A DNA stretch of 61,184 nucleotides. Source: Xenococcaceae cyanobacterium MO_188.B29 (GTDB lineage Bacteria; Cyanobacteriota; Cyanobacteriia; Cyanobacteriales; Xenococcaceae). Within the stretch, counting starts at the first letter, position 1; each line of letters opens with the position of its first letter. Both the position numbers and the translations under genes were made by a program. The DNA lies in NCBI GenBank assembly GCA_030065155.1, contig JASJDI010000008.1, positions 1 through 61,184 of the forward strand. Direction: 5' to 3'. A model generated the notes under the pieces. It was not told where the DNA came from, did no database searches, and was given only the letters and a program-made list of their open reading frames with translations. This document shows positions 1 through 12,168 of this stretch, piece by piece.

Positions 1-1
1 A

Positions 2-136
2 AAAGAATCGATAGAAAAGCATTTTGGCAAGATACCAGACCAGAGAGTTGTGACTAGAAGCTCACACAGACTAGTAGATATAATAGCGATCGCCATTTTA
101 GCAATATTATGTGGAGCTGACGGATATATATCCTGA
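2..136 (+). pseudogene. Remnant of an ISAs1-family transposase (N-terminal part)
   Basis: An open frame runs in from the left edge and stops at TGA 134-136. It reads HFGKIPDQRVV, then a conserved His-Arg-Leu, then DIIAIAILAILCGADGY. This is the N-terminal signature of ISAs1/H-repeat transposases (HF..I.DPR, then HRL.DI..IA..A..CGADGW). The frame ends just where the family continues with its E(E/F)G segment, so the gene is truncated or decayed. The 5' end lies outside the window. The call rests on about 44 codons. Confidence 0.7.
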
Positions 137-187
137 TATTTAGACATTTAGAATAATACCAAACTCCGAACTTACGTTAGCTTAGGA

Positions 188-299
188 TATATAGCAGTTC
201 TCATACTGGTGAGGTACAGAGTTTTTGGTTTTGAGGCAGAAGGCAGAGGGCAGAAGGCAGGTGTTGGGTGTACCTCATGAGTCCGAGAAACGCTATATA
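188..299. repeat. MITE-like element with 30-bp imperfect terminal inverted repeats
   Basis: Positions 188-217 and 270-299 are inverted copies of each other with about 6 mismatches in 30. Each arm begins TATATAGC and ends GAGGTAC. The interior holds a heptamer-like GGCAGAAGGCAGAGG tandem. There is no ORF, so the element would have to be moved by a transposase elsewhere. It sits beside the ISAs1 remnant. The rest of the gene-free stretch (300-451) shows only a HIP1 site at 381-388 and nothing else I can name. Confidence 0.7.
235..260. repeat. Short tandem heptamers (GGCAGAA / GGCAGAG type)
   Basis: Three to four degenerate copies of a GGCAGAAG/GGCAGAGG unit lie in tandem inside the MITE-like element. 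Short tandemly repeated repetitive sequences of this kind are common between cyanobacterial genes. Confidence 0.6.
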
Positions 300-451
300 T
301 AAATAATGTAAGGGCGAACCAACCTTCGACCTTACAATTATAAGTGTTTTGTCCTAACGTACATGCGTAATGCGATAGTAGCGATCGCCTTATTAATCAA
401 ACAGAATTTGACTTTCAAGGTAATCGCTAAAAAACTAAAATTTACCTACCT

Positions 452-1930
452 TTAAGGCAAGTCAGTACTCCCCATCAAATAGCGATCGCATTCACGAGCC
501 ACACCCCGACCTTCGTTGAAAGCCCAAACTACTAGGCTTTGTCCACGACGGCAATCTCCTGCTGCAAAAACACCGGGAATATTAGTAGTGTACTTTTCAT
601 GTTCTGCTTTGATGTTATTACGGGCATCTTTTTCTAGTCCAAAAGCATCTAGAAGAGGTTGTTCTGGACTTAAGAAACCCATTGCTAAGAGAACTAATTG
701 GGCGGGTACAACTTTTTCTGTACCAGCTATAGGTTGAGGAATAAAGCGACCGTTGTCATCTCTTTTCCATTCTATCTGTACAGTATGAACTGCTTTTACT
801 TGTCCTTGTTCGTCTCCTTCAAATTTGGTTGCAGTAGTAAGATAGCCACGAGGATCGTCACCAAATTGAGCAGCAGCTTCTTCCTGTCCATAATCAAGGC
901 GATAAACTTTGGGCCACTCTGGCCAAGGATTATTCGGTGCTCGTTCTAGAGGGGGCTGGGGCATGATTTCCAGTTGTACCAGACTGCGACAACCGTGACG
1001 CACTGATGTACCTACACAGTCAGTACCAGTATCACCACCACCAATAATCACTACATCTTTATCTTGTGCAGAAATATTAGTATCTTTATCGTCTAGAAGA
1101 GCTTGAGTATTAGCAGTAAGAAATTCCATGGCAAAGTGGATGCTCTTGAGAGAACGACCTTCGATGGGTAAATCCCTGGGTTTGGTCGCGCCAGTACAAA
1201 GAATCACCGAATCATATTCGGCTTTTAATTGTTCGGCAGATATATCTTTCCCAATTTCAGTGTTACAGGTAAATGTTACCCCTTCCGCTTCTAAAAGTTG
1301 AATCCGACGCATCACAATTTCTTGCTTGTCTAATTTCATGTTGGGAATGCCATACATCAATAATCCACCAGGACGATCTGCCCGTTCAAACACAGTTACC
1401 CAATGACCAGCTTTATTGAGTTGGGCAGCAGCAGAAAGCCCCGCAGGACCTGAACCAACTACCGCAACTTTTTTCCCTGTCCGTTTTTGTGGTGGTTCTG
1501 GATTAACCCAACCTTCCTGCCAACCTTTTTCGATAATTGAGTATTCAATGTTTTTAATTGTTACTGGAGGATTGTGAATTCCTAAAACACAAGAACCTTC
1601 GCAGGGTGCAGGACAAACACGACCAGTAAACTCTGGAAAATTATTGGTTTTATGCAAGCGATCGAGGGCTTCACGCCAAAGTCCACGATAAATCAGGTCA
1701 TTCCATTCTGGAATCAGATTGTTGATCGGACAACCACTCGCCATTCTATTAATTGTGATGCCAGTATGACAGAAGGGCGTACCACAGTCCATGCATCTAG
1801 CAGCCTGGGTGCGGAGTTTATCCTCTGGCATGGGTAGATGAAATTCGTCCCAGTTACGAATGCGATCGACGGGAGCTAGTTCAGAAGGTTCTTCTCGTAG
1901 ATATTCAATAAAGCCTGTTGGTTTTCCCAT
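452..1930 (-). CDS. gltD: Glutamate synthase small subunit (NAD(P)H-GOGAT beta)
   Basis: The 492-residue protein is the electron-input subunit of glutamate synthase. It oxidises NAD(P)H on FAD and passes electrons through Fe-S clusters to the large subunit. The N-terminal domain has the cluster cysteines (C46, C49, C54, C67; C106, C110, C114 in CPAPCEGSC). A first dinucleotide fold follows at GSGPAG (159-164) and a second at IGGGDTGTD near residue 295. The length matches bacterial GltD (about 470-490). It is the last gene of the minus-strand set glsF-gltB-gltD and lies 94 bp downstream of gltB, with a hairpin repeat in the gap. Its presence marks the neighbouring gltB as the NAD(P)H-type partner. 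Confidence 0.96.
   Translation of the reverse strand: MGKPTGFIEYLREEPSELAPVDRIRNWDEFHLPMPEDKLRTQAARCMDCGTPFCHTGITINRMASGCPINNLIPEWNDLIYRGLWREALDRLHKTNNFPEFTGRVCPAPCEGSCVLGIHNPPVTIKNIEYSIIEKGWQEGWVNPEPPQKRTGKKVAVVGSGPAGLSAAAQLNKAGHWVTVFERADRPGGLLMYGIPNMKLDKQEIVMRRIQLLEAEGVTFTCNTEIGKDISAEQLKAEYDSVILCTGATKPRDLPIEGRSLKSIHFAMEFLTANTQALLDDKDTNISAQDKDVVIIGGGDTGTDCVGTSVRHGCRSLVQLEIMPQPPLERAPNNPWPEWPKVYRLDYGQEEAAAQFGDDPRGYLTTATKFEGDEQGQVKAVHTVQIEWKRDDNGRFIPQPIAGTEKVVPAQLVLLAMGFLSPEQPLLDAFGLEKDARNNIKAEHEKYTTNIPGVFAAGDCRRGQSLVVWAFNEGRGVARECDRYLMGSTDLP
482..489. repeat. HIP1 octamer GCGATCGC (one example of many)
   Basis: GCGATCGC occurs far more often than expected. Examples are at 86-93, 381-388, 482-489 and 25127-25134, both inside and between genes. 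This highly iterated palindrome is a hallmark of many cyanobacterial genomes and supports the taxonomic call. It is not a gene-specific regulatory site. Confidence 0.9.
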
Positions 1931-1983
1931 GTTTGTATTGTCTATTATGTCTGTTCAGAAAAAGAATTAATTATCAATTATTG

Positions 1984-2011
1984 GTAGGGGCGTTTCACGA
2001 AACGCCCCTAC
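1984..2011. repeat. TAGGGG-type hairpin between gltB and gltD
   Basis: This is a perfect 12-bp inverted repeat (GTAGGGGCGTTT against AAACGCCCCTAC) with a 4-base loop. It belongs to a family of TAGGGG...CCCCTA hairpins seen elsewhere in the window (20537, 26137, 31108, 31908, 44387). Lying between two genes of one operon, it could stabilise the upstream gltB message or reduce read-through into gltD. Confidence 0.85.
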
Positions 2012-2024
2012 AGAAATGCCCCTA

Positions 2025-5000
2025 CTAGCTTCCACTAATGCGAGCAGCATCACGGGCATTGGCTTCAAAGGCTGCCTTTAAGGCATCGTCACCGCTCAAA
2101 CCTGAGCCGATCGCTTCTTTAATCGCTTGTAATACACGCTTGTAGTCTCTGGGCATTACTTTGACAAACTTTGCTGCCATCTCTTGCCAATTTGCTAGAA
2201 CTTTAGCTGCTTTTTGACTTTGGGTATAATCCGCATGTTTCTGGATCATCTGGTAAATAGTTTCGCGGTCTTCTTCATCAAGGGTTTCAACATCTGCCAT
2301 TTGAGTGTTGCAACGGGTTGCAAAGTCTCCTTTCTCATCGAGAATATATGCTACTCCTCCACTCATTCCCGCAGCAAAATTACGCCCCGTCGATCCTAGA
2401 ATGACAACTTTACCACCAGTCATATATTCACAACCATGATCCCCAACTGCTTCAACTACTGCATGCACACCGGAGTTACGAACGCAGAATCTTTCTCCCG
2501 CTATACCATTGATATAAGCTTCACCACTAGTTGCGCCATAAAATGCCACATTGCCGATAATAATGTTTTCTTCTGGAACAAAAGTAGAACCACCAGGAGG
2601 ATAGACAATGATTTTACCTCCACTCAAACCTTTGCCTAAATAATCGTTGGCATCTCCTTCTAATTCTAAAGTTACTCCCTTAGGTACAAATGCACCAAAA
2701 CTTTGTCCTGCACTGCCTTGAAAATGGAGATGAATAGTATCTTCTGACAAGCCATTCCAATGACGCTTGGTAATTTCATTGCCCAGAATTGTCCCAACTA
2801 CCCGATTAGTATTTTTAATTGGTAGAGTAGCTTTGACTTTTTCACCCTTCTCGATCGCTGGTTGACAGAGATCGAGTAAAACAGTAATGTCTAAAGATTT
2901 ATCTAGCCCATGATCCTGAGGAATTTGGCAATAGCGACCTATTTCTGGGGCAACTTCGGGCTGGTAAAGGATTTTGCCAAGATCTATTCCCTTAGCTTTC
3001 CAATGCTCTACGGCTTTTTTCGCTTCTAAAACATCGGTACGTCCCACCATTTCATTAAGGGTACGAAAGCCCAAACTTGCCATAATTTCCCTTACTTCTT
3101 GAGCAATAAACTTCATAAAGTTGACCGTATATTCGGGATCGCCAATGAAGTTCTTACGCAGTCTAGGATCTTGAGTAGCGACTCCCGCGGGACAGGTGTT
3201 CATGTGACAGACCCGCATCATGATACAGCCGAGGGTAACTAGGGGGGCAGTAGAAAACCCGAATTCCTCAGCACCCAGTAAAGTTGCGATCGCTACATCG
3301 CGACCAGTTTTCATTTGACCATCGGTTTCTACGGCAATGCGACTACGGAGGTTATTTAAGACTAAGGTTTGGTGGGTTTCAGCTAAACCGAGTTCCCAAG
3401 GTAGTCCTGCGTGTTTAATTGAAGTTTGGGGAGATGCCCCAGTGCCACCGTCAAAACCAGAGACTAGTACTACATCTGCATGGGCTTTGGCGACTCCAGC
3501 TGCGATCGTACCTACCCCTACTTCTGATACCAATTTAACGCTGATTCTTGCTTCCCGATTGGCATTTTTTAAATCGTGGATTAACTCGGCTAAATCTTCA
3601 ATGGAGTAAATATCGTGGTGAGGTGGGGGAGAAATCAAGCCTACTCCTGGGGTAGAATGGCGGACTTTAGCAATCCAAGGATAAACTTTTTTCCCTGGCA
3701 ATTGTCCTCCTTCCCCTGGTTTTGCTCCCTGTGCCATCTTGATCTGGATTTCTTTGGCTTGGGATAAATACAGACTAGTAACGCCAAAACGTCCCGATGC
3801 TACTTGTTTAATTGCACTGTTTTTAGAATCACCCTGTTCATTTGTCCAGGTGTAGCGTTCTGGATCTTCCCCTCCTTCTCCTGTATTCGATTTTCCACCA
3901 ATGCGATTCATGGCGATCGCCAGAGACTCATGGGCTTCTTTAGAAATTGAGCCGTAACTCATTGCCCCAGTTTTAAACCGCTTCATAATCGCTTCGATCG
4001 GTTCTACTTCTTCTAGGGGGATTGGTTCGCGATCTTTATATTCCAGCAATCCTCTTAGGGTAAAGCGTTGCTGATTCTGCTCGTTTACCAGTTTGGCATA
4101 TTGCTTATAAAGTTCGTAATCTCCCGTTCTTACTGCTTGTTGCAAGGTGTGAATGGTTTGAGGACTAAACAAATGAGCCTCGCCATCTTTGCGCCATTGA
4201 TATTCCCCTCCTACATCAAGGGTATGTCCATTAACGTCTCGATCGGGGAAAGCATGGCTATGACGTAAGATAGTTTCTTTGGCAATTACTTCTAGATCCA
4301 CCCCTTCAATTCTGGAAGTTGTCCAGGTAAAATAACGGTCAATTACTGAGTGGTTGAGTCCAATTGCCTCGAAAATTTGCGCGCCTCGATAACTTTGTAA
4401 AGTAGAAATGCCAATCTTAGAGGCGATCTTAATTGTTCCCTTGGTCACTGCTTTAATATAATTCTTGCAAGCAGTCTGATAATCCACATCAGTCAGTATG
4501 CCTTGAGCGATCATGTCTTCAAGAGTGGCAAAAGCCAGATAAGGATTAATCGCACCACAACCATAACCCAGCAAGACTGCATAATGATGTACTTCCCTAG
4601 GTTCACCCGATTCTAGAACAATTCCCACTCTGGTACGAGTTCCCTGCCGAATTAAGTGGTGATGTAACCCAGCTACTGCAAGTAAAGCAGGAATCGGAGC
4701 GTTATCTTGGTTGACATACCGATCGCTTAAGATAATAATACTTTTTCCTTCAGCGATCGCTCGATCGGCCTTGCTATAAATCTCCTCGATCGCTGCTTCT
4801 AAACCCCGCACCCCCTCTTTAGGGTTAAATACAATCGGTAGGGTAATGGACTTAAAATCCCCATCCAAGTGTTTGAGCTTGGCTAGTTCTGTATTAGTAA
4901 TTACAGGGGTTTTTAATTTAATCAGATGGCAACTTTCGGGTTGAGGATCGAGTAGGTTGCGCTCAGCACCAATAGTTGTTGCTGGAGAGGTAACAATTTC

Positions 5001-6623
5001 TTCCCTAATTGAATCGATAGGAGGATTAGTTACTTGAGCAAATAGTTGCTGGAAATAGTCGTAAAGTAGCTTAGGGCGATCTGAAAGTACTGCTAAGGGT
5101 GTATCCGAACCCATCGAACCCAGAGCCTCAACTCCATTCATAGCCATTGGCTTGAGTAAGATTCGCAGTTCTTCAAAAGTATAACCGAAGGTCATCTGTT
5201 GCTGGATAGTCGTAGTTAGTTCCTGAGCAGAAACCTGCGACCAATTATTAGCTAGATTTGGTTCAGGCAAAGACGACAAATCTACCAAATAGCGATCCAG
5301 CCACTGGCGATAAGGATGCTCTTTGATAATTGCTTGTTTAATTTCCTCGTCGGCAACAATGCGTCCTTCTTCCATATTGACCAAGAACATCTTGCCTGGC
5401 TCTAAACGCCCTTTAAACTCTACATTTTCTGGGGCAACGTCTAGCACTCCTGCTTCCGATGCCATAATTACCAGGTCATCTTTGGTAACGTAGTAACGAG
5501 ATGGACGTAAGCCATTGCGATCAAGAACCGCTCCTACCATTGTCCCATCCGTAAAGGCGATGGAAGCTGGGCCATCCCAAGGTTCCATTAAACAAGAATG
5601 GTATTCATAAAAAGCCTTTTTCTCGTCACTCATGGATTCATGAGCAGCCCAGGGTTCGGGGATCATCATCATAACTGCATGGGGTAGCGATCGCCCTGCC
5701 AACACCATTAGCTCTAAAGTATTATCAAAAATACTCGAATCACTGCCATCGATATTAATCAGATTCTGCACCTTCTTCATATCATCGCCGAATAGCTCCG
5801 ACTCAAACAAGGACTGCCGAGCGTGCATCCAGTTTATGTTGCCCCTTAGGGTATTAATCTCTCCATTGTGGGCAATGTAGCGATAAGGATGAGATCTTTC
5901 CCAACTAGGAAAGGTATTAGTGCTAAAGCGCGAATGTACCAAGGCTAAAGCACTTTCCAAATCAGGATCGTAGAGTTCGGGATAATAGGCTCCTACCTGC
6001 ATCGGCATCAGCATCCCTTTATACACAATTGTTCGACAGGAAACACTAGACTCATACCAAAATGAATCGCCCAACTCTTTACGAATCGCTTTATGAGAAC
6101 GCTTGCGAATCACAAAAAGTTTCCGCTCGAAGGCTGCTTCATCTATATCGGGTGCGCGTTGGATAAATACTTGCTGCATAAAGGGTTCACTCGACTTAGC
6201 CGTGTTTCCCAAAGATGAGTTATCGGTAGGTACGTCACGCCAACCCAAAACCGTTTGTCCTTCTTCAGCGACAATTGCTTCAAATGCTCTTCTTCCTTTC
6301 TCTCTTATCGCCCACTCTGGAGAAGAGTAGATCATGCCAACACCATAATTTCCTACTTCTGGCAAAGTAATGTCTTCCTGAGCAGCTACCTTCTTGAAGA
6401 ACTTATGGGGTATTTGCATCAAAATACCAGCCCCATCCCCTGTATTCGTCTCAGCACCACAAGCACCACGATGTTCAAGATTCTTTAGAATCGTCAAAGC
6501 CTGTTCTACAAGTTCGTGGGATTTCTGACCATTCATGTGGACGATAAATCCAACACCGCAGGCATCATGCTCGAAGCGAGGATCGTATAGACCCTGTTGA
6601 GGTGGTAGTTGATTATTATTCAT
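2025..6623 (-). CDS. gltB: Glutamate synthase large subunit (NAD(P)H-type)
   Basis: The 1532-residue protein makes two glutamates from glutamine and 2-oxoglutarate. The N-terminal class II amidotransferase domain begins at DACGVGF, where C22 would become the mature N-terminal nucleophile after removal of a 21-residue propeptide. The central and FMN-binding synthase domains follow (GEGGEDP, GGTGASP). A 3Fe-4S cluster motif [16 protein letters not shown] comes next, then the GXGXG-rich C-terminal beta-helix domain. It lacks the [13 protein letters not shown] insertion present in its neighbour, which is typical of ferredoxin-GOGAT. That absence, and adjacency to gltD, make this the NAD(P)H-GOGAT large subunit. 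It starts 204 bp downstream of glsF. Confidence 0.95.
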   Translation of the reverse strand: MNNNQLPPQQGLYDPRFEHDACGVGFIVHMNGQKSHELVEQALTILKNLEHRGACGAETNTGDGAGILMQIPHKFFKKVAAQEDITLPEVGNYGVGMIYSSPEWAIREKGRRAFEAIVAEEGQTVLGWRDVPTDNSSLGNTAKSSEPFMQQVFIQRAPDIDEAAFERKLFVIRKRSHKAIRKELGDSFWYESSVSCRTIVYKGMLMPMQVGAYYPELYDPDLESALALVHSRFSTNTFPSWERSHPYRYIAHNGEINTLRGNINWMHARQSLFESELFGDDMKKVQNLINIDGSDSSIFDNTLELMVLAGRSLPHAVMMMIPEPWAAHESMSDEKKAFYEYHSCLMEPWDGPASIAFTDGTMVGAVLDRNGLRPSRYYVTKDDLVIMASEAGVLDVAPENVEFKGRLEPGKMFLVNMEEGRIVADEEIKQAIIKEHPYRQWLDRYLVDLSSLPEPNLANNWSQVSAQELTTTIQQQMTFGYTFEELRILLKPMAMNGVEALGSMGSDTPLAVLSDRPKLLYDYFQQLFAQVTNPPIDSIREEIVTSPATTIGAERNLLDPQPESCHLIKLKTPVITNTELAKLKHLDGDFKSITLPIVFNPKEGVRGLEAAIEEIYSKADRAIAEGKSIIILSDRYVNQDNAPIPALLAVAGLHHHLIRQGTRTRVGIVLESGEPREVHHYAVLLGYGCGAINPYLAFATLEDMIAQGILTDVDYQTACKNYIKAVTKGTIKIASKIGISTLQSYRGAQIFEAIGLNHSVIDRYFTWTTSRIEGVDLEVIAKETILRHSHAFPDRDVNGHTLDVGGEYQWRKDGEAHLFSPQTIHTLQQAVRTGDYELYKQYAKLVNEQNQQRFTLRGLLEYKDREPIPLEEVEPIEAIMKRFKTGAMSYGSISKEAHESLAIAMNRIGGKSNTGEGGEDPERYTWTNEQGDSKNSAIKQVASGRFGVTSLYLSQAKEIQIKMAQGAKPGEGGQLPGKKVYPWIAKVRHSTPGVGLISPPPHHDIYSIEDLAELIHDLKNANREARISVKLVSEVGVGTIAAGVAKAHADVVLVSGFDGGTGASPQTSIKHAGLPWELGLAETHQTLVLNNLRSRIAVETDGQMKTGRDVAIATLLGAEEFGFSTAPLVTLGCIMMRVCHMNTCPAGVATQDPRLRKNFIGDPEYTVNFMKFIAQEVREIMASLGFRTLNEMVGRTDVLEAKKAVEHWKAKGIDLGKILYQPEVAPEIGRYCQIPQDHGLDKSLDITVLLDLCQPAIEKGEKVKATLPIKNTNRVVGTILGNEITKRHWNGLSEDTIHLHFQGSAGQSFGAFVPKGVTLELEGDANDYLGKGLSGGKIIVYPPGGSTFVPEENIIIGNVAFYGATSGEAYINGIAGERFCVRNSGVHAVVEAVGDHGCEYMTGGKVVILGSTGRNFAAGMSGGVAYILDEKGDFATRCNTQMADVETLDEEDRETIYQMIQKHADYTQSQKAAKVLANWQEMAAKFVKVMPRDYKRVLQAIKEAIGSGLSGDDALKAAFEANARDAARISGS

Positions 6624-6827
6624 TTTAATAGACTATTATGTTGGCAAAAATAAATAAACTAATGTTGCAGTTTGAGCGATGGAAGGCTATGGAAGTTGAA
6701 TTCTCTTGGCTTTAACTACTACTAGTTATTTAATTTTAACGAGAGACGCTGCTGTGTCAGATTTTTTAAGAAAATCATCACAATCAGAGCGTAATTTTCC
6801 AGACATAAAGCAGCGTTTCCATCTCTT

Positions 6828-9800
6828 TTATACAGAAGTTAAAGGTTGCGCTTCTGATTCAACCATAGCTTCAGGATTTGCTTCTGGACTTTCCGCTTCA
6901 CTAGGTGGTACGACTTGCCAGAATTTAGGTAGATAAGTATGCCAATTATCCAGAATCTTTTGTCCTTTCTGACTACCAGTTTTGTCTACATGGTTAGTAA
7001 TTAATTCTTTGAGTTGTTTTTCTCCTGCTGTAGAAATTACTCTTTGGAACTTAACAATCTCTGGGTTGACTTTTTCAGGGAAAGAACCATCTTCGTCAAG
7101 GAAATAACCTAATCCGCCAGTCATACCAGCACCCACATTACGTCCTACCTTACCCAAGACTACTACTATTCCCCCAGTCATATATTCACAACAGTGATCT
7201 CCTGCACCTTCAATCACCGCTTTGCCTAGAGAATTACGGACGGCAAAACGCTCGCCCGCTTTACCATTAGCATATAAAACTCCACCTGTAGCACCATAAA
7301 GACAGGTATTACCAATAATCACATTTTCTGCGGGATCGAAAGTAGCTGTTTCAGGAGTAGTAATAATAATTTCTCCACCGTGCATACCTTTACCAACATA
7401 GTCATTAGCTTCCCCAGCCAGTATCATTTTCATTCCTGGCAAGTTAAAGGCTGCAAAACTTTGACCAGCAGAACCTTGGAAGTTAAAAGTAAGCTCTCCT
7501 TCAAAACCGCTGTTACCATATTGGGAGGCAATAACTCCAGCAATTCTCGCTCCTACACAACGGTCTGTATTGATAATTTTTACGTCTTTAGTCACTGCTC
7601 TTTGCTGACTAATTGCGGTAGTAATTTCTTTCTCTGCTAACAATCGATCGTCTAGAACATTGCCATTGCCATGTACTTCTTTGTGGTTTAACCAGCCACG
7701 GCCTTTTTTAACATCAGGTAGATTGAGCAAACAGTCTAAGACTAAAGCATTAGTTTTGGTTAACTGAACATCTGTTCTTTGGGTTAGTAAGTCAGTACGA
7801 CCAATAATTTCTTCTAAACGACGATAACCTAATTTTGCCAATAAGGAACGTACTTCTTCAGCCACAAAATAGAGGAAGTTAACTACATGAGCGGGAACAC
7901 CAGTAAAACGCTGGCGTAATCTTTCCTGTTGGGTGGCCACCCCTACAGGACAAGTGTTCATATGGCATACTCTTGCCATAATGCAGCCTTCCGCAATCAT
8001 CGCGATCGAACCAAAGCCGTATTCTTCTGCTCCCATCAAAGCAGCCATAATTACGTCCCAACCAGTTTTTAAACCCCCATCTGCTCTCAATAAAACTCGA
8101 TCACGTAACTGATTTTCGAGCAAGACTCGGTGGACTTCTGTCAATCCTAATTCCCAAGATACCCCTGCGTGTTTGATCGAACCCAGAGGAGAAGCTCCAG
8201 TACCCCCATCATGACCAGAAATTTGAATTACATCGGCATTAGCTTTAGCTACCCCAGCAGCGATCGTCCCAATACCAATTTCCGCTACTAATTTCACTGA
8301 TACTTTGGCTTTTGGGTTAATTTGATGTAGATCGAAAATTAACTGTGCCAAATCTTCGATCGAGTAAATATCGTGGTGGGGCGGAGGAGAAATCAGCGTA
8401 ACTCCTGGCTTAGAACGCCGTAGAGAAGCAATATAAGGACTAACTTTCTTCCCTGGTAATTGTCCTCCTTCTCCTGGTTTAGCCCCTTGAGCAATTTTAA
8501 TTTCTAACTGCTTGGCACTCATTAAATACTCTGGTGTTACGCCAAAACGACCAGAAGCTACCTGTTTAATCGCTGAACTGGCAGTATCACCATTTTGTAA
8601 ACCGTTGAGATGGGGCAAAGTGGCTGAATTACCATTTTCATCTACATCATCGAGGACTTTATAGCGAACAGGATCTTCTCCTCCTTCGCCAGAATTAGAT
8701 TTCCCTCCCAGACGATTCATAGCTACAGCTAGAGTTTCATGCGCCTCCCTAGAGAGAGAACCCAAAGACATTCCTCCTGTACAAAAACGCTTAACAATAT
8801 CTTCTACGGGTTCAACTTCCTCTATAGATATCGAATCGCGATCGCTCTCAAAAATCAACAAATCTCTAAGAGCCGTAACAGGACGACCTTGTAAATACTG
8901 CTTATAAACTTCATAGTGGTCGTATTGTTGACTACCTACTGCTTTATGCAAAGCCTTTGCCATTTCGGGGGAGTTCATATGATATTCTCCTCCTTTTTTA
9001 TATTTGACAAAGCCAAAATTCTCTAACTTCTTACTTTGCAGTTCAGGGAAAGCGCGACAATGAAAAGCAATTATTTCTTGGGCTAATTCGGTTATACTCA
9101 AACCACCCAGACGGGAAGTAGTTCCCGCAAAAGCCAAGTCTATTAGCTCTAATCCTAATCCCAATGCTTCAAAAATTTGCGCTCCATGATAAGAAGATAA
9201 TAGGGAAATCCCCATTTTCGAGAGAATTTTTAATAATCCTGCTTCTATTGCCTGGCGATAGTTTTCCTGGGCTGTTTCTAAAGAAATGCGCTCAATTTTC
9301 TCATTAGCGATTAATTTTTGGGTTTTAGGGTCACTCCACCATCCTCTAACACTTTCTAAAGCTAGGTAAGGACATATAGCGGAAGCACCGTAACCAATCA
9401 AACAGGCAAAATGATGAGTACTCCAACACTGTGCTGTATCCACTACCAAAGAAGCTTTGAGCCTTAAACCCTTACGAATCAAGTGATGATGTACTGCGCC
9501 TACAGCCAAGAGAGGAGGAATATAGCTGTAGTTTTCATTAATTCCTGAGTCAGTTCTATCGCTCAGAATTAAAATTTCTGCCCCTGCTTCTACTGCGGAG
9601 GCTGCTTGTTGACATAGTTTATTGACGGCTTGTTCTAAACCTGATGGTCCTGTAACAATAGAATATATGGTTGATAATACTTCTGTATTGAAATCAGTAT
9701 CTTGGATAGCTGCTAATTCACCATCATTAATAATTGGCGTTTCTAATTTCAACAGACGAGCATCTTCTGGCTTTAAGTCTAATAAATTACCCCTTGCCCC

Positions 9801-11471
9801 TAGTTGCATTGATAAGGACATAACTAAACTTTCCCTGAGAGGATCGATAGGGGGGTTAGTTACTTGAGCAAATCTCTGTTTAAAGTAATCATAGAGCAAA
9901 CGAGGTTTATCCGATAATACCGCTAAAGGAATATCATCCCCCATACAAAAAGTAGGTTCTTTCCCATCGATCGCCATGGATTGGACGATCATTTCTACAT
10001 CTTCGGCAGTATAACCAAAGGCAGTTTGCTGACGTAACAACTCTCTTGTTTCTAATTGAGTTTTCTGTTTAAATGCCTGGGGTTTAAGAGCTTGACGATA
10101 CTGTTGTACCCATTCTCGATAAGCTTTTTCGTGAGCAACCCGTTGTTTGATTTCCCAGTTGTGTAAGATTTCATGGGACTGAAGATCAACAACAATCATC
10201 TGTCCAGGGCCAAGTCTACCTTTTTCTACGATCTCGGCTTCTGGTAAGTCTATTACTCCAGTTTCTGAAGCTACGATTATATAACCATCTTTGGTAATAC
10301 TGTAACGGGCGGGGCGCAATCCATTCCGGTCTAAGGTAGCTCCTACAGTTTTACCGTCACTAAATACTAGTAAAGCAGGCCCATCCCAAGATTCTTGCAG
10401 TCCACGATGATATTCATAAAAATCAACAATTTCGGGATATTGTTTCAGATCGGGCTGGTTTTTATAGGCTTCTGGCACTAAGATCATAGCTGCTTCGGGC
10501 AAGCTACGTCCTGTTCTGACTAACAATTCCATCGTACTGTCCAAATTATAAGAATCGCTATTATCTGGATTAACAATCGGTGTCAGTCCTTCTAGTTCTT
10601 CTTCTTCCCAACCAGGAACTTCTAGTTTCTTTTCTCTAGCTGCCATCCAGTTAATGTTTCCTAGCAGCGTATTAATTTCTCCATTGTGACCTAACAACCG
10701 CATTGGTTGGGCAAAGGGCCACTTGGGCATAGTATTAGTACTAAAGCGTCTATGGTAAACAGCAAAAACGCTTTCATAATCTGCGTTAGTTAAATCTTGA
10801 TAAAATTGCCCTAATACTTCTGAGCGTACCATTCCTTTATAGACAATAGTCCGACAAGAAAAAGAACAAATATAAAAATTATCTTCTAGCTTCTTCCCTA
10901 CTCGCGATCGTGCTATATAAAGTTTTCTATCCAATTCGTCTCCCCGCAAATTTTGAGCAGAAGTAACGACGATTTGCTCTATTTGAGGTTGATTTTCTCT
11001 AGCTTGTAAACCTAATACTGCTTGATTTACTGGGACTTTACGCCACCCAATTAATTTCAGGTTTTCTTCTCTAACAACCTTTTCTATAAATAAACGGCAC
11101 TCAATTGCTTTCTGTTCATCTTGGGGCAAAAATACCATACCTACTCCGTAGGCTTCTTGTTCTGGCAAGGAAGTATTATTTTCTTCTGACCAAGTTTGGA
11201 ACAATTTGCTTGGTAAGGCTGTCATTAATCCTGCGCCATCGCCAGAATCAAGATCGGCACTACACCCACCCCGATGTTCCATACAACTTAGTGCTAATAA
11301 AGCTTGTTCTACTAATTTATGACTAGCACAACCATTGCGATCGGCAATAAAACCTACACCACAAGCATCTCTTTCTTGTGTTAACCAATGTTGACCTTGA
11401 AAAGTGGTTCTTACTGAAGATTTACTTTGTTGTTGTAGATTGATGGTCATCTTGCTAGTTTTTTTTGCCAT
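6828..11471 (-). CDS. glsF: Ferredoxin-dependent glutamate synthase
   Basis: This second GOGAT large chain (1547 aa from the preferred start) would take electrons from reduced ferredoxin and so couple glutamate synthesis to photosynthesis. It has the amidotransferase start DACGVGF, the GEGGEDP and GGTGASP synthase motifs, the 3Fe-4S motif [16 protein letters not shown] and the C-terminal beta-helix. The segment [13 protein letters not shown] is the insertion typical of plant and cyanobacterial Fd-GOGAT. An ATG at 11489 is in frame, but GGTGGAAG lies just upstream of the ATG at 11471 (MAKK), so I prefer 11471. The gene heads the minus-strand set and faces a 680-bp gap divergent from the cupin gene. 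Confidence 0.93.
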   Translation of the reverse strand: MAKKTSKMTINLQQQSKSSVRTTFQGQHWLTQERDACGVGFIADRNGCASHKLVEQALLALSCMEHRGGCSADLDSGDGAGLMTALPSKLFQTWSEENNTSLPEQEAYGVGMVFLPQDEQKAIECRLFIEKVVREENLKLIGWRKVPVNQAVLGLQARENQPQIEQIVVTSAQNLRGDELDRKLYIARSRVGKKLEDNFYICSFSCRTIVYKGMVRSEVLGQFYQDLTNADYESVFAVYHRRFSTNTMPKWPFAQPMRLLGHNGEINTLLGNINWMAAREKKLEVPGWEEEELEGLTPIVNPDNSDSYNLDSTMELLVRTGRSLPEAAMILVPEAYKNQPDLKQYPEIVDFYEYHRGLQESWDGPALLVFSDGKTVGATLDRNGLRPARYSITKDGYIIVASETGVIDLPEAEIVEKGRLGPGQMIVVDLQSHEILHNWEIKQRVAHEKAYREWVQQYRQALKPQAFKQKTQLETRELLRQQTAFGYTAEDVEMIVQSMAIDGKEPTFCMGDDIPLAVLSDKPRLLYDYFKQRFAQVTNPPIDPLRESLVMSLSMQLGARGNLLDLKPEDARLLKLETPIINDGELAAIQDTDFNTEVLSTIYSIVTGPSGLEQAVNKLCQQAASAVEAGAEILILSDRTDSGINENYSYIPPLLAVGAVHHHLIRKGLRLKASLVVDTAQCWSTHHFACLIGYGASAICPYLALESVRGWWSDPKTQKLIANEKIERISLETAQENYRQAIEAGLLKILSKMGISLLSSYHGAQIFEALGLGLELIDLAFAGTTSRLGGLSITELAQEIIAFHCRAFPELQSKKLENFGFVKYKKGGEYHMNSPEMAKALHKAVGSQQYDHYEVYKQYLQGRPVTALRDLLIFESDRDSISIEEVEPVEDIVKRFCTGGMSLGSLSREAHETLAVAMNRLGGKSNSGEGGEDPVRYKVLDDVDENGNSATLPHLNGLQNGDTASSAIKQVASGRFGVTPEYLMSAKQLEIKIAQGAKPGEGGQLPGKKVSPYIASLRRSKPGVTLISPPPHHDIYSIEDLAQLIFDLHQINPKAKVSVKLVAEIGIGTIAAGVAKANADVIQISGHDGGTGASPLGSIKHAGVSWELGLTEVHRVLLENQLRDRVLLRADGGLKTGWDVIMAALMGAEEYGFGSIAMIAEGCIMARVCHMNTCPVGVATQQERLRQRFTGVPAHVVNFLYFVAEEVRSLLAKLGYRRLEEIIGRTDLLTQRTDVQLTKTNALVLDCLLNLPDVKKGRGWLNHKEVHGNGNVLDDRLLAEKEITTAISQQRAVTKDVKIINTDRCVGARIAGVIASQYGNSGFEGELTFNFQGSAGQSFAAFNLPGMKMILAGEANDYVGKGMHGGEIIITTPETATFDPAENVIIGNTCLYGATGGVLYANGKAGERFAVRNSLGKAVIEGAGDHCCEYMTGGIVVVLGKVGRNVGAGMTGGLGYFLDEDGSFPEKVNPEIVKFQRVISTAGEKQLKELITNHVDKTGSQKGQKILDNWHTYLPKFWQVVPPSEAESPEANPEAMVESEAQPLTSV

Positions 11472-11489
11472 AGTGTTTCTTCCACCCAT

Positions 11490-12168
11490 AAAATGCTCTT
11501 AGTACAAATATCTTAAAAAATGAGAATTTTTAATCTATAAATCTCTAATTTCGCTAAATTACAACCTAAAAAATCAATAAGAATATAACAATTGGGGATT
11601 ATAGAATAGTACCCTATTAGCACAATATTTTTGCTCTCTTTGTACACTTTTTACTGCTTGAGAAGTCTGACAAGGAGCAAGTAGTCATACTTTTTAGGGA
11701 AAAATTGCAATATCTATGTAATAAATTTTCAAGAAAAACTTTTAGTTAATACTGTCTGTTCATTTCCAACTAAATTTAAATACGGCAGAATTAACATACA
11801 TTATAAGAAATACTAACCTCAAATTGGATAAGGAAAAGAAAAATTAACCATTCAAGCAAGTAAGTATTTGTACCTAAAAGTTTATCTGTACTAATTTTGT
11901 AGCTTTAAGAAGGAAGTATAAATTTAATTACCCTAAAGTCGATGATGTTTATGAAGATTCTGTATGGATCTCGAGATCATACGGATTTGGTATTTTCGCC
12001 TAGCTAATTTGTTTGTTATCTTTTGCATAGACTACAGTTGATTTCTTTTTATGTGAATTAAATTAACTGGCGATCCGTAAAATTTCTATACTTTGTTAGA
12101 CTCGTGCTTTCCTTTAGCGAGTTAGCCTTGTCAGGATTCCTTGTAAATTTTCTAAGAATTAATATTTT
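11490..12168. other. Gene-free divergent region between glsF and the cupin gene
   Basis: About 680 bp, AT-rich, with no convincing ORF, tRNA or repeat. It must carry the glsF promoter (minus) and the cupin-gene promoter (plus). The one structure that stands out is the near-perfect palindrome at 11962-11982. I found no GTA-N8-TAC NtcA site; the closest is GTA-N7-TAC at 11642-11654. Confidence 0.6.
11962..11982. promoter_or_regulatory. 21-bp near-perfect palindrome, possible operator
   Basis: Arms GTAT and ATAC flank GATCTCGAGATC, with one extra base on the left side. It lies about 190 bp upstream of the cupin start and about 490 bp upstream of the glsF start. Isolated dyads of this size in a divergent promoter region are typical of dimeric regulator sites, but no regulator can be named. 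Confidence 0.35.

Noticed and set aside
11642-11654. NtcA site GTA-N8-TAC upstream of glsF
   Set aside because: The best candidate has a 7-base spacer, not 8, and lacks a suitably spaced -10 box, so it does not meet the consensus.
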